Assembly: GCA_025351645.1 (NCBI GenBank)
Contig: JANXVN010000311.1
Span: 1 to 50,703, forward strand
Direction: 5' to 3'
From: Ferruginibacter sp.
GTDB taxonomy: Bacteria > Bacteroidota > Bacteroidia > Chitinophagales > Chitinophagaceae
DNA length: 50,703 nucleotides
Both the position numbers and the translations under genes were made by a program. Positions 36,247 to 44,200 of this stretch are shown here, one piece after another (positions within the stretch are counted from its first letter, which is position 1; every line of letters starts with the position of its first letter). The notes under the pieces are model-generated. The model was not told the origin of the DNA. It searched no databases and saw nothing but the letters and a program-made list of their open reading frames with translations.

Positions 36247-37038
36247 ATGATACAAAACATACTGAAAGATAAGCCCACAAAGCTTTTTGTAGTATTTACC
36301 GCATTTTTTGTTGCCAACGCATTAATAGCAGAATGCATCGGTGGCAAAATATTTTCGCTTGAAAAATTGTTTGGGCTTCATCCATCAAGCTTTACATTGT
36401 TTGGGCAAAAGGCACTTTCATTTAATCTTACTTGTGGCGTATTACTATGGCCGCTGGAGTTTGTGATGACGGATATTGTGAACGAATTTTATGGGCCTAA
36501 AGCAGTAAGGAGGATATCTTATATTGCTGTTGCCTTAATTACCTACGCGTTTGTTATGTTTTATTTTGGCATGAGCGTACCGCCTGCAGATTTCTGGTAT
36601 GGCTCTGGCATGCAGGATGGCATACCCGATATGAACAAAGCATTTAATGGAATTTTTGGGCAGGGGATGTGGATTATTGTGGGTAGCCTTATAGCATTTT
36701 TAGTAAGCCAGATAGTTGATGTAACTGTTTTTCATAAAATAAAAAAATACACTGGCGAAAAAAAAATGTGGCTAAGGGCAACAGGCTCCACATTAATTTC
36801 TCAACTGGTAGATAGTTTTATTGTGCTTTTTATTGCTTTTAAAATTGGCAAAGGATGGAGCTGGCAATTAGTGCTGGCAATTTGCCTTGTAAATTATACG
36901 TATAAATTTACCATGGCCATCATACTAACACCGCTAATTTATTTTGTAGAAAAATGGATGGAAAAATACCTCGGCCACGAAACAACCCACAAAATGAAAC
37001 AAGCCGCCATGGGCAATGAAATAATAGAAACGGCATAA
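36247..37038 (+). CDS. yhhQ: Queuosine precursor transporter (VUT/YhhQ family)
   Basis: 263 aa with six or seven hydrophobic segments. The family hallmarks are AFFVANALIAECIGGKIFSL at the N-terminus, the WPLEFVMTDIVNEFYGPKAVRR block (about 72-92), and SQIVDVTVFHKIKK with STLISQLVDSFIVLF further on. It imports preQ0/preQ1 or queuine for tRNA queuosine modification. A Pro/Gly-rich loop (SVPPADFWYGSGMQDGIPDM) between helices is longer than in E. coli YhhQ but is common in Bacteroidota. The start follows 3 bp after the preceding small membrane protein gene, suggesting coupling. Confidence 0.88.
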   Translation: MIQNILKDKPTKLFVVFTAFFVANALIAECIGGKIFSLEKLFGLHPSSFTLFGQKALSFNLTCGVLLWPLEFVMTDIVNEFYGPKAVRRISYIAVALITYAFVMFYFGMSVPPADFWYGSGMQDGIPDMNKAFNGIFGQGMWIIVGSLIAFLVSQIVDVTVFHKIKKYTGEKKMWLRATGSTLISQLVDSFIVLFIAFKIGKGWSWQLVLAICLVNYTYKFTMAIILTPLIYFVEKWMEKYLGHETTHKMKQAAMGNEIIETA

Positions 37039-37099
37039 ATACAGGATGGGAATCTAATAAAAGCAGCTATCAAAATAGCAAAGCCTAATTCTTCTGAAC

Positions 37100-37134
37100 A
37101 ACTCATAACTCCTAACTTATAACTCATAACATAG
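37100..37134. repeat. Short intergenic ACTCATAACT repeat array, site 2
   Basis: Four degenerate units ending just before the racemase ATG: ACTCATAACT, CCTAACTTAT, AACTCATAAC. It is closely related to the arrays at 19974 and 42511. Confidence 0.6.
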
Positions 37135-37135
37135 A

Positions 37136-37825
37136 ATGAAAACTATCGGCCTCATAGGTGGCACTTCCTGGGTTTCCACCATAGATTATTACCGCATCAT
37201 CAACGAAACAACTAATGAAAGGCTTGGCGGCAATGCTTCTGCAAAGTTATTGCTGTACTCAGTAAATTTTCAGGAAGTGGCGGCTTTTACTAAGTTAGGC
37301 GATTGGCAATCGATAGAAAATATTCTTTCAACTGCAGCAAAAAATCTTGCCATTGCGGGCGCAGATTGTATGTTGCTTTGCGCCAACACCATGCACATTG
37401 TAGCGGCTCAAGTACAGGCTGCTATTGATATACCGTTGTTGCATATTGTTGATGTGGTATTAATGGCCGTACAACAAAAAAAAATAAGCAGCGTACTTTT
37501 ATTAGGTACAAAATATACCATGCAAGCCAGTTTTTACGCAGAACGTTTGCAGCAGCAGGGCATAAATTTAATAACTCCGGGTACTATGGAAATGGAAGCC
37601 ATCAACGATAGTATTTACAACGAGTTAGGTAAAGGGATATTATTGCCCACAACAAAAACATTATACCTGGGCATTATTGAAAAATATATAGGGCTCGGTG
37701 CTCAAGGCATTATTTTGGGCTGCACAGAAATTCCTTTGTTAATTAAACAAGATGATTGTAAGGTGCCAGTTTTTGATACCACATTATTGCATGCAACCGC
37801 TGCCGTAAATTTTGCACTGTCTTGA
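37136..37825 (+). CDS. Aspartate/glutamate racemase family protein
   Basis: A 229-aa cofactor-independent racemase. The two catalytic cysteines are C82 (MLLCANTMH) and C196 (IILGCTEIPLL), both with their usual context, and the N-terminal MKTIGLIGGTSWVSTIDYYRIINE is diagnostic for the RacX/YgeA type. It interconverts L- and D-amino acids; aspartate is the classic substrate, but YgeA/RacX homologues prefer others, so specificity is open. D-amino acids feed peptidoglycan or signalling. Whether it shares a transcript with the transporter gene is unclear, because a short repeat array lies between them. Confidence 0.9.
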   Translation: MKTIGLIGGTSWVSTIDYYRIINETTNERLGGNASAKLLLYSVNFQEVAAFTKLGDWQSIENILSTAAKNLAIAGADCMLLCANTMHIVAAQVQAAIDIPLLHIVDVVLMAVQQKKISSVLLLGTKYTMQASFYAERLQQQGINLITPGTMEMEAINDSIYNELGKGILLPTTKTLYLGIIEKYIGLGAQGIILGCTEIPLLIKQDDCKVPVFDTTLLHATAAVNFALS

Positions 37826-38070
37826 TAGCCTAAAAAAATTAAAATGCCAAACAAATTGATTTGCTTCTGAAGATTATGATGACAGTGGATTTTGAATTAT
37901 ATGCCTAAATAATACGTCTACTATAAGCCATTTATTATCCTAAAAAAAACAAAAATTAATTTATTCCTAAAAAATACGCTCTAGCTAAATATGCTCTAAA
38001 AATTGGTTTAGTTTTAGCTGATTGAATATCTTTATAGAATATGGATTATGTGCATGTTTAAAATGGACCA

Positions 38071-39903
38071 ATGCTAAAACTGGCGATGCCTGTTATATTG
38101 TTATTATTTGTTTTTTCTTTTGTTTCTTCATCGCTATTGGCGCAAGAAACTAAGGAAAAGAAGGATACTTTTTTTTTAGCAAAGAAAAAAGGCTTGTTAG
38201 GCAAGTTGGGTAGAAGTATTGCTACAGACCCGCCAAACCAGGAAGAAGCTATTAAAGTCGTTAATCCATTAATCTCCCATACCGGCCAAGTAATCAGGAA
38301 CATTGAAATACTGCGGCTAGGCTTTGAATGCAATATTAACGATACCACCCTTGTACGAAACAGCTTTGGTGTAATACTGGCTAATGGGCTTCATACAAAA
38401 ACTACCATTAAAACAATACACAATAATTTGCTTTTTGAGCAAGGGGATAGGGTAAACCCATATTTATTGGCAGATAATGAGCGTTTGTTACGCGAACAAG
38501 TATATACCCAGGATGCAAGGATTATAATTGACAGCATACCCGGTTCTACAGATTCTGTTGATGTTATTGTAATAACTAAGGACATTTTCCCTGTCGGCGG
38601 AAGCCTTAACATGCACAGCACCTCTCAAGTAAGTATGCAGGTACGCAATGAAAACATTGGTGGCAGTGGCACTCGGCTGTCCTTTAGTAGCTTGTATGAT
38701 GCAAAGCGAAACCCAATATTTGGCTATGGCGGAGAAATATTAAAACGCAATATTAGCGGTACTTTTATTGATGGCAGTGTGGGCCTTCAAACTTTTAAAA
38801 GTGCCTTTAACAGCGGCCGGTATGAAGAAACCTACCTGTATACCCATTTTGACAAACCTTTGGTAACCCCCTATATCCCCTGGATAGGTGCTCTTGATTT
38901 ATCCATAAATAAAACTAGTAATAATTATTTAAGTGATTCTCTATATAAATCCGATTTTAAATACCGGTACCATACGGTTGATGGGTGGTTTGGCTATAAC
39001 TTTGGCAGCAAGCGGTTACTGTTTACTAATATGCAAATGAGGGTGAGGAAGTTTATTGCGCTTCGTGCCGTACACCACCGTTTTTCGGATATACCATTAA
39101 AGAACCACCAGTTCTACGATTTTCATTATGCCAATGTAGCCGCTGTGCTGGCGGCTTTTAGTATATTTAAACAAGATGCATACAGGGCAAATTTTATTTA
39201 TGGCTTTGGCCGAAATGAAGACGTCCCTGAAGGTTTTAGTGCTTCGTTTATCGGCGGATGGACGAGAAAAGAAAACCGGAGCAGGCCCTACTACGGCATA
39301 GAAGCACAGCGCAGCCATTTTTCAACTAAAGGATACTACACTACTATTACTTTTAGGAGTGGAGGCTATATGTTTAAAAAAAGAGCTGAGGATATTGATT
39401 TATTGATTAATGTAGATCATTTTACAAGGCTTAGGAAATTGAATAAAAATTGGTTTAACCGTAACTTTATAAGTGCTGGTTATACAAGGCAATTTGTACC
39501 CGTATTAAATGAACCGTTAGGTATACAAAGTGTATTTGGCATACCTATTTTTAGAGGTTATTTTAATCCTGCAGATATAAGAAGTACCATAAAAGGAGAG
39601 ACTGTATTTTATAATATGCAAAAGTTTTGGGGCTTTAGGCTTGCGCCTTTTGTTTTTGCAGATGTATCTATGTTAACACCTACAAACCAGGCACTTACCA
39701 AAAGTACTGTCTATAGCGATTTTGGTGCAGGCGTTCGTACACGTAATGAAAACTTAACTTTTGGTACAATTGAATTAAGGGGATATTACTTTCCAAAAAC
39801 TTTGCCCGGTATGAAAAACTTTAGGGTAGAAATTGGCACCAACATACGATTTAAATACAACAGTACTTTTATTCGTAAGCCAGATTTTGTTATTCCCAAT
39901 TAG
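38071..39903 (+). CDS. Outer-membrane beta-barrel protein with POTRA-like N-terminus
   Basis: 610 aa with a signal peptide (MLKLAMPVILLLFVFSFVSSSLLAQ). Residues about 75-180 look like one or two POTRA-type domains (GQVIRNIEILRLGF, NNLLFEQGDRVNPYLLADNERLLREQ, DSVDVIVITKDIFPVGGS), as in BamA/Omp85 or FhaC families. From about 185 the sequence alternates amphipathic strands ending in aromatic residues (NENIGGSGTRLSFSSLYD ... FRVEIGTNIRFKYN), typical of a 14-16-strand barrel. The last residue is not the usual Phe. There are no catalytic residues. It may export or assemble surface molecules. It is followed by the duplicated RNA module. Confidence 0.72.
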   Translation: MLKLAMPVILLLFVFSFVSSSLLAQETKEKKDTFFLAKKKGLLGKLGRSIATDPPNQEEAIKVVNPLISHTGQVIRNIEILRLGFECNINDTTLVRNSFGVILANGLHTKTTIKTIHNNLLFEQGDRVNPYLLADNERLLREQVYTQDARIIIDSIPGSTDSVDVIVITKDIFPVGGSLNMHSTSQVSMQVRNENIGGSGTRLSFSSLYDAKRNPIFGYGGEILKRNISGTFIDGSVGLQTFKSAFNSGRYEETYLYTHFDKPLVTPYIPWIGALDLSINKTSNNYLSDSLYKSDFKYRYHTVDGWFGYNFGSKRLLFTNMQMRVRKFIALRAVHHRFSDIPLKNHQFYDFHYANVAAVLAAFSIFKQDAYRANFIYGFGRNEDVPEGFSASFIGGWTRKENRSRPYYGIEAQRSHFSTKGYYTTITFRSGGYMFKKRAEDIDLLINVDHFTRLRKLNKNWFNRNFISAGYTRQFVPVLNEPLGIQSVFGIPIFRGYFNPADIRSTIKGETVFYNMQKFWGFRLAPFVFADVSMLTPTNQALTKSTVYSDFGAGVRTRNENLTFGTIELRGYYFPKTLPGMKNFRVEIGTNIRFKYNSTFIRKPDFVIPN

Positions 39904-39947
39904 CTAACAATACCCAAAAAAATATTTTAAAAAAAAATTAACAATTA

Positions 39948-39980
39948 TTTGATTTGTAATTTAAAATGCCATTACTTTAC
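39948..39980 (+). promoter_or_regulatory. Promoter-like pair of RNA copy 1
   Basis: TTTG (39948-39951) and TACTTTAC (39973-39980) are separated by 21 bp, close to the Bacteroidota TTTG-N19-21-TAnnTTTG layout. The same pair with the same 21-bp gap occurs in copy 2. Confidence 0.55.
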
Positions 39981-39986
39981 GGCACC

Positions 39987-40192
39987 AAAAAAATAGTCCC
40001 TCCGTAGAAACGGAAGGACATTAACGATTGCTTGCCATATGAAACTCTTAAAATATTTTTGATTGATTCGATTCAGTATTAACGTTTGCTTGTTTTAATT
40101 TACTAACGATTGATTGTTTCTTTTCCCGATTGCCTGCTATTTCTTTCAACACATCTTTTCTTTCTTATCACGAAAGTAAGGTGTGTTTTTTT
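39987..40192 (+). ncRNA. Structured RNA, copy 1 (unrecognised family)
   Basis: About 205 nt from the inferred start to the terminator T-run. The 5' hairpin 39996-40019 pairs GTCCCTCCGT with ACGGAAGGAC around AGAA (one mismatch). Four imperfect CGATTGCYTG motifs follow at 40024, 40082, 40106 and 40126 (ACGATTGCTTG, ACGTTTGCTTG, ACGATTGATTG, CCGATTGCCTG), apparently unpaired between the 5' hairpin and the terminator. No coding frame fits. Copy 2 preserves all parts, and a hairpin base pair changes C-G to T-A together on both strands, which supports RNA structure. It may be an sRNA or leader; I recognise no Rfam-type family. Confidence 0.65.
40148..40192 (+). terminator. Intrinsic terminator of RNA copy 1
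   Basis: AACACATCTT and AAGGTGTGTT form a 10-bp stem (one G-U) around an inner CTTTC/GAAAG helix, followed by seven T. It is a strong factor-independent terminator. Confidence 0.85.
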
Positions 40193-40499
40193 ATGTTTAC
40201 AATCAACTTATTTGAGTTTTAATTATGTTAAACAGACTGTTTTTTTATAAAAGCCTTATTGGTAGCCGATCTTATAAAAAAATATAATGATGCCCAAAAA
40301 GTTTTTACTAATAAAATTTATTTGAAAAATACTTAATTTAATTAAAAAAACTCTTTTTGTTACAATTTGAAAGCAAATATTTTAAATTCATATAATGAAA
40401 TTCACATGAAATTTATTTTTAGTGAATTCTATAAATAAAATAATGTTTAATGAGGACTTAAAGAAGGTATAGGATACCACTAAAAAAAATTGCTAATAA

Positions 40500-40532
40500 T
40501 TTGATTTATAAGTTTAATTGAGTTTACTTTAC
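40500..40532 (+). promoter_or_regulatory. Promoter-like pair of RNA copy 2
   Basis: TTTG (40500-40503), a 21-bp gap and TACTTTAC (40525-40532), identical in form to copy 1. Confidence 0.55.
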
Positions 40533-40538
40533 GGCAAC

Positions 40539-40747
40539 AAAAAAATAGTTCCTCCGTAGAAACGGAAGAACATTAACGATTGCTTGCCATATGAAATTCT
40601 TATAAATATATTCTAAAACTGATTGCCAGTTTAACTTTTTCTTCCTTTTGCAACTTACTAACGATTGGTTGCTTGTTTTTACGATTGCCTGCTATATCTT
40701 TAAACACATCTTCTCTTTCTTAAAACGAAAGTAGGGTGTGTTTTTTT
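40539..40747 (+). ncRNA. Structured RNA, copy 2, upstream of the TPR-like gene
   Basis: About 209 nt. The 5' hairpin 40548-40571 pairs GTTCCTCCGT with ACGGAAGAAC, with the compensatory change relative to copy 1. CGATTG-type motifs lie at 40576 (ACGATTGCTTG), 40619 (CTGATTGCCAG, the weakest), 40661 (ACGATTGGTTG followed by CTTG) and 40681 (ACGATTGCCTG). It ends in an intrinsic terminator at 40702-40747, 95 bp before the TPR gene's ATG. That layout allows either a stand-alone sRNA or an attenuated leader for that gene. Confidence 0.65.
40702..40747 (+). terminator. Intrinsic terminator of RNA copy 2
   Basis: The AACACATC...GGTGTGTT stem, with an inner CTTTC/GAAAG helix and a seven-T run, matches copy 1 with a loop change (TTATCAC to TTAAAAC). 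Confidence 0.85.
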
Positions 40748-40842
40748 ACGTTCATAATCAACTTGCAAGTGTTTTAATTATGGTTAAGCGTAGTTTTTTT
40801 AACAAAACCCTTAATGGTATTACATCGTAGAAAAAATTAATA

Positions 40843-42402
40843 ATGATGCCCAACCGATTTACAGATACATTATTTCAGCTAATTAAATCGCTGGAAAAGG
40901 CAGAGAAAAGAAATTTTAAGCTTTACATTAAAAGAAGCTCTGGAAATGAGCACTTGAAAATAATAGAATTGTTCGATGCTTTGGATAAACTGGAAGATTA
41001 TGATGAAACCATCCTTTTAAAAAAGATGCCCTCCATAAAAAAACCACAGTTATCTAATATAAAAGTTCATTTATATAAGCAGCTACTGTCAAGCCTTCGG
41101 TTGTTAAAAAGTACCGAAAGTATAGATATGCAGTTAAATGAACAGTTAGACTTTGCCAGGATTTTATACAATAAAGGGTTGTATGTACAAAGCCTTAAAA
41201 TATTAGAAAAATTAAAAGAAATAGCAAAAACACATTATAAGTTTAATTTTTTGACACAGGTAATATCTTGGGAAAAAAAGATTGAAACCCTGCATATTAC
41301 CAGAACCATGCAAAATAGGGGCGAGCAGCTATCTCTGGAGGCTATTGAGGTAAACATAAGGGTAGATAATGTTGCTAAGCTTTCTAACCTTGCATTGCGG
41401 CTGTATAGTTGGTATATTAAGAATGGCCATGCACGGAATGAAAAAGATGAGAAAGATGTAAAAGCCTTTTTGGAGCATAACTTACCACAAGGCGCACATA
41501 ACCAAACCGGTTTTTATGAAAGGCTATACCTGTACCAATGTTATTGCTGGTATGCTTTTATAAGGCAAGATTTTTTGATGTACTACCGGTATGCACAAAA
41601 ATGGGTAGATATTTTTTATGAGCAGCCATTGATGATAAAGGTAGAAACGGGGTATTACATTAAAGGCATGCATAACTTACTTAATGCTCATTTCGATCTT
41701 AGGAATTACCAGGCTTTTGAAAAAGTTCTAAAAGATTTTGAAGCCTTTTCTACTACAGAATTGTCTAACCAGCACGACAACCACCGGATCCAAACTTTTG
41801 TGTACATCAGTGCTTCCAAAATAAATATGCATTTTATGCTAGGAACTTTTGCTGAGGGGCTAACGCTGGTAAAGGGGATTGATGAAAAGTTAGAAGAATA
41901 CTCGCTGTACATTGATAATCATAGGCTTTTGGTTTTTAACTATAAAATTGCCAACCTGTATTTTGGTGCCGGCCAATTTGAAACTACTATTGATTACCTT
42001 CAAAAAATAATTAATGGCAATGTAGAAATGCGGAACGACCTGCAATGTTATGCAAGGTTATTGCATTTAATGACACATTACGAATTGGGGAATTTTGATA
42101 TCATAGAATCATTGATAAAATCGGTGTATAGGTTTATGGCCAAAATGGAAAACCTAACCATTGTTGAAGAGGCTATGTTTAAGTTTCTACGTAATTCATT
42201 CCATGTATCCCGTCAAAAATTAAAACCGGAACTGGAGAAATTTTTAGCCAGCATTAAAAAGCTGGAAAGAAACCGTTACCAAACAAGGAGTTTTGCTTAC
42301 CTGGATATCATCTCATGGGTTGAAAGCAAAGTGTACGAAAAACCACTTAGTGAAATTATAGCCGCAAAATGTTTGGAAAGAAAGACAAGGCACTACAGCT
42401 AA
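40843..42402 (+). CDS. TPR-like helical-repeat protein, unknown function
   Basis: 519 aa, soluble, no signal peptide, nearly all alpha-helix. Repeating helix pairs such as LDFARILYNKGLYVQSLKIL, LFNYKIANLYFGAGQFETTIDY and LQCYARLLHLMTHYELGNFD look like degenerate TPR/SEL1-type repeats. The N-terminal LFQLIKSLEKAEKRNFKLYI is a separate helical cap. Homologues of this size are common as hypothetical proteins in Chitinophagaceae (from memory). There are no enzymatic motifs, so a scaffold or interaction role is likely. The gene starts (ATGATGCCC) 95 bp after the terminator of RNA copy 2, and a relic of its first codons follows copy 1. The second ATG (40846) is an equally possible start. Confidence 0.75.
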   Translation: MMPNRFTDTLFQLIKSLEKAEKRNFKLYIKRSSGNEHLKIIELFDALDKLEDYDETILLKKMPSIKKPQLSNIKVHLYKQLLSSLRLLKSTESIDMQLNEQLDFARILYNKGLYVQSLKILEKLKEIAKTHYKFNFLTQVISWEKKIETLHITRTMQNRGEQLSLEAIEVNIRVDNVAKLSNLALRLYSWYIKNGHARNEKDEKDVKAFLEHNLPQGAHNQTGFYERLYLYQCYCWYAFIRQDFLMYYRYAQKWVDIFYEQPLMIKVETGYYIKGMHNLLNAHFDLRNYQAFEKVLKDFEAFSTTELSNQHDNHRIQTFVYISASKINMHFMLGTFAEGLTLVKGIDEKLEEYSLYIDNHRLLVFNYKIANLYFGAGQFETTIDYLQKIINGNVEMRNDLQCYARLLHLMTHYELGNFDIIESLIKSVYRFMAKMENLTIVEEAMFKFLRNSFHVSRQKLKPELEKFLASIKKLERNRYQTRSFAYLDIISWVESKVYEKPLSEIIAAKCLERKTRHYS

Positions 42403-42409
42403 AATGTAT

Positions 42410-42436
42410 GATGTCTGATTTTTTGATGTCTGATTT
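42410..42436. repeat. GATGTCTGATTT tandem pair
   Basis: GATGTCTGATT and GATGTCTGATTT at a 15-bp period, directly downstream of the TPR-like gene's stop. A short low-complexity intergenic repeat of unknown role. Confidence 0.6.
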
Positions 42437-42510
42437 CTCTCAATTCGTAACAATTTTCCTTACTCAAAATCAAGGCTGTTTATATAGTTGAATGCTATTC
42501 AACCCCAAAA

Positions 42511-42528
42511 AACTCATAACTCTAAAAC
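42511..42528. repeat. Short ACTCATAACT repeat, site 3
   Basis: AACTCATAACTCTAAAAC at the 3' end of the methyltransferase gene, related to the arrays at 19974 and 37100. Confidence 0.4.
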
Positions 42529-43688
42529 AGCGTTTCCAAATAATGGTTTTCAATCCCGAAAAGGCTTTTTAACGCGGCTACTTTTTTTAAAAAATCACCA
42601 TTATTAACAGTATTGTCTTCTTGCCTGATGCCTACTATCAATACATTTTTAGGCGTATGTTCTGTTGCAATAAATTCAAATACTTTTGTTTTATAACCAT
42701 GTGCTTCCATAATTAACGCCCTAATAGCATCAGTAGTAATTTCGGCCTGGCGCTCCAGCAAAATGCCGTGTTTTGTAATTGCTTTTAAATCATTGCTCGG
42801 CGCCATCTGCCTGCGTATTTGTTTGTGGCAGCAAGGGGCGCAAATAATTACTTTGGCTGCAGCTTTAATGCCGCTGAATATGGCATCGTCGGTGGCAGTA
42901 TCGCAGGCGTGCAGGGCAATTAATATATCTGTGCCGGTTACTACTGCGTTTTCGATAAAGCCAGCTTTAAACGATAATCCGGTATAATTCGATTGCTGCG
43001 CAATGCCATTGCATTTTGCCACCAATTCTTCCCGTAATTCTATGCCTGTAACGGTGGCGGGTAGGTGGAGTTTATTAACCAGGTAATCGTACAAAGCAAA
43101 AGTAAGGTAACCTTTGCCGCTGCCCATATCTACCACCTCCAATGGCTGCTTAAATTGTATGCCTTTTATAATGCCATCAATAATTTCTATGTAACGGTTT
43201 ATTTGCTTGTATTTATCCTGCATGTCTTTCTTTACAAGCCCATCAGCAGTTGTAATGCCTAACTCTTTCAGGTAAATTGTATCCGCAGGTTTTACAATTC
43301 TCACTTTTTCTTTATCGTGCTGGTTTACAAGCCCTTTAATACTTAAAGATGCAGGCCTGGTAATAACTTTTGCACTGTTATCTTTTTGTGCAGAGAAATG
43401 GATATCATTTTCAATAGTAAAAATATCAGCATTGTAAAATTCTTCCTGAAGCATTTTTTCTATCAGTACGATACTTTCTTTTAAGTCGAAATTTTTAGTG
43501 ATATCTTTTGTGGGGTAGCGGTATACAAATGATAGTTTTGCAATATTTTTTAGCAATACAGGTTTTATAAATACATTTTTAAGCTCCGCAGATTTTAATC
43601 TTTTGTTGCCTAAAGTAACCTTAATGAAACTTTGATTTTGTATGCTGCTGGTAAGTTGTTGGAGAAAAGATTGCAACTGGTTGCCCAT
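42522..43688 (-). CDS. SAM-dependent methyltransferase (Methyltransf_32-like, PCCH motif)
   Basis: The start is set at MGNQLQSFL (388 aa); an upstream GTG would add only 6 residues. The N-terminal half is of unknown type. The Rossmann methyltransferase core begins with VVDMGSGKGYLTFALYDYL (SAM loop, about 185-203), followed by TGIELREELV, ILIALHACDTATDDAI and ICAPCCHKQIRRQM. The HACD and PCCH signatures are those of the Methyltransf_32 group (GSTCD/METTL25-like), often RNA methyltransferases in eukaryotes. The substrate here is unknown. It is convergent with the TPR-like gene. Confidence 0.82.
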   Translation of the reverse strand: MGNQLQSFLQQLTSSIQNQSFIKVTLGNKRLKSAELKNVFIKPVLLKNIAKLSFVYRYPTKDITKNFDLKESIVLIEKMLQEEFYNADIFTIENDIHFSAQKDNSAKVITRPASLSIKGLVNQHDKEKVRIVKPADTIYLKELGITTADGLVKKDMQDKYKQINRYIEIIDGIIKGIQFKQPLEVVDMGSGKGYLTFALYDYLVNKLHLPATVTGIELREELVAKCNGIAQQSNYTGLSFKAGFIENAVVTGTDILIALHACDTATDDAIFSGIKAAAKVIICAPCCHKQIRRQMAPSNDLKAITKHGILLERQAEITTDAIRALIMEAHGYKTKVFEFIATEHTPKNVLIVGIRQEDNTVNNGDFLKKVAALKSLFGIENHYLETLF

Positions 43689-43828
43689 GGATAAAAGTTG
43701 ACACAAAAAATAGGATTAGCCCTGAACTAGCCAAATATATTAATGCTTTTTAAAGAAAGTGGTGTAAGGAAATATCTTTACTTGAAAACAATTGAGCTGT
43801 AATCAGGTTAGCCTCTAAGCCCCATAAT

Positions 43829-44101
43829 TTAAGAAGCTTTTAATTCTTCTTCAATGCTTTCGTTAAAATTTGTTTCATTCTCAGTTATCCAGGCTGGCAA
43901 TTGCTGTTTGATGATTTTCCAGGTATTTTCTTCTTTTTGCATTTCAAAAATAATCCGGTTATCCCTGTTATCCACCACATTTACAGAAAAAATAGCAGGC
44001 TGGTTGGCTGTGTTATACCTTCTAAAATTAAATTCCCTCAAGCGGCCATCGGCCTTTATAAGTTTAGTGAACTGTATATTTTTTATAAATGATAATTGCA
44101 T
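43829..44101 (-). CDS. Small hypothetical protein, 90 aa
   Basis: A short frame with sensible codon use. The product has a basic N-terminus (LIKADGRLREFNFRRYNT), a strand-rich middle (PAIFSVNVVDNRDNRIIFEMQKEENTWKII) and an acidic tail (NESIEEELKAS). Bacteroidota carry small conserved proteins of this kind, but I cannot name a family. It lies between the methyltransferase gene and the MtfA-like peptidase gene on the same strand, so it might be co-transcribed with the peptidase gene (about 100 bp upstream). Confidence 0.6.
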   Translation of the reverse strand: MQLSFIKNIQFTKLIKADGRLREFNFRRYNTANQPAIFSVNVVDNRDNRIIFEMQKEENTWKIIKQQLPAWITENETNFNESIEEELKAS

Positions 44102-44200
44102 AATTTAATAATTAATGATGAAAGTAAAGCAATAAACATGCTACGTATTATTAGTAATAAGGATCGATAAAATGATTTTAAAAGATAAAAAAAATAAAAC

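Larger units (their letters stand above)
39904..40310 (+). repeat. Tandem non-coding repeat unit 1 (includes relic gene start)
   Basis: The first of two units with a period of about 555 bp; the second runs from about 40480 to 40860. The duplicated length includes a promoter-like pair, an RNA body, a terminator, a 95-bp spacer and an ATGATGCCC start. Here the start (40287) opens only 12 codons ending at TGA 40323-40325, resembling the true TPR gene's N-terminus (MMPKKF versus MMPNRF). Between units, at about 40326-40480, I see no gene. Confidence 0.8.

Noticed and set aside
39987..40192. 6S RNA identity for the duplicated RNA
   Set aside because: The ends are not complementary and there is no long helix with central bubble; I cannot support 6S.
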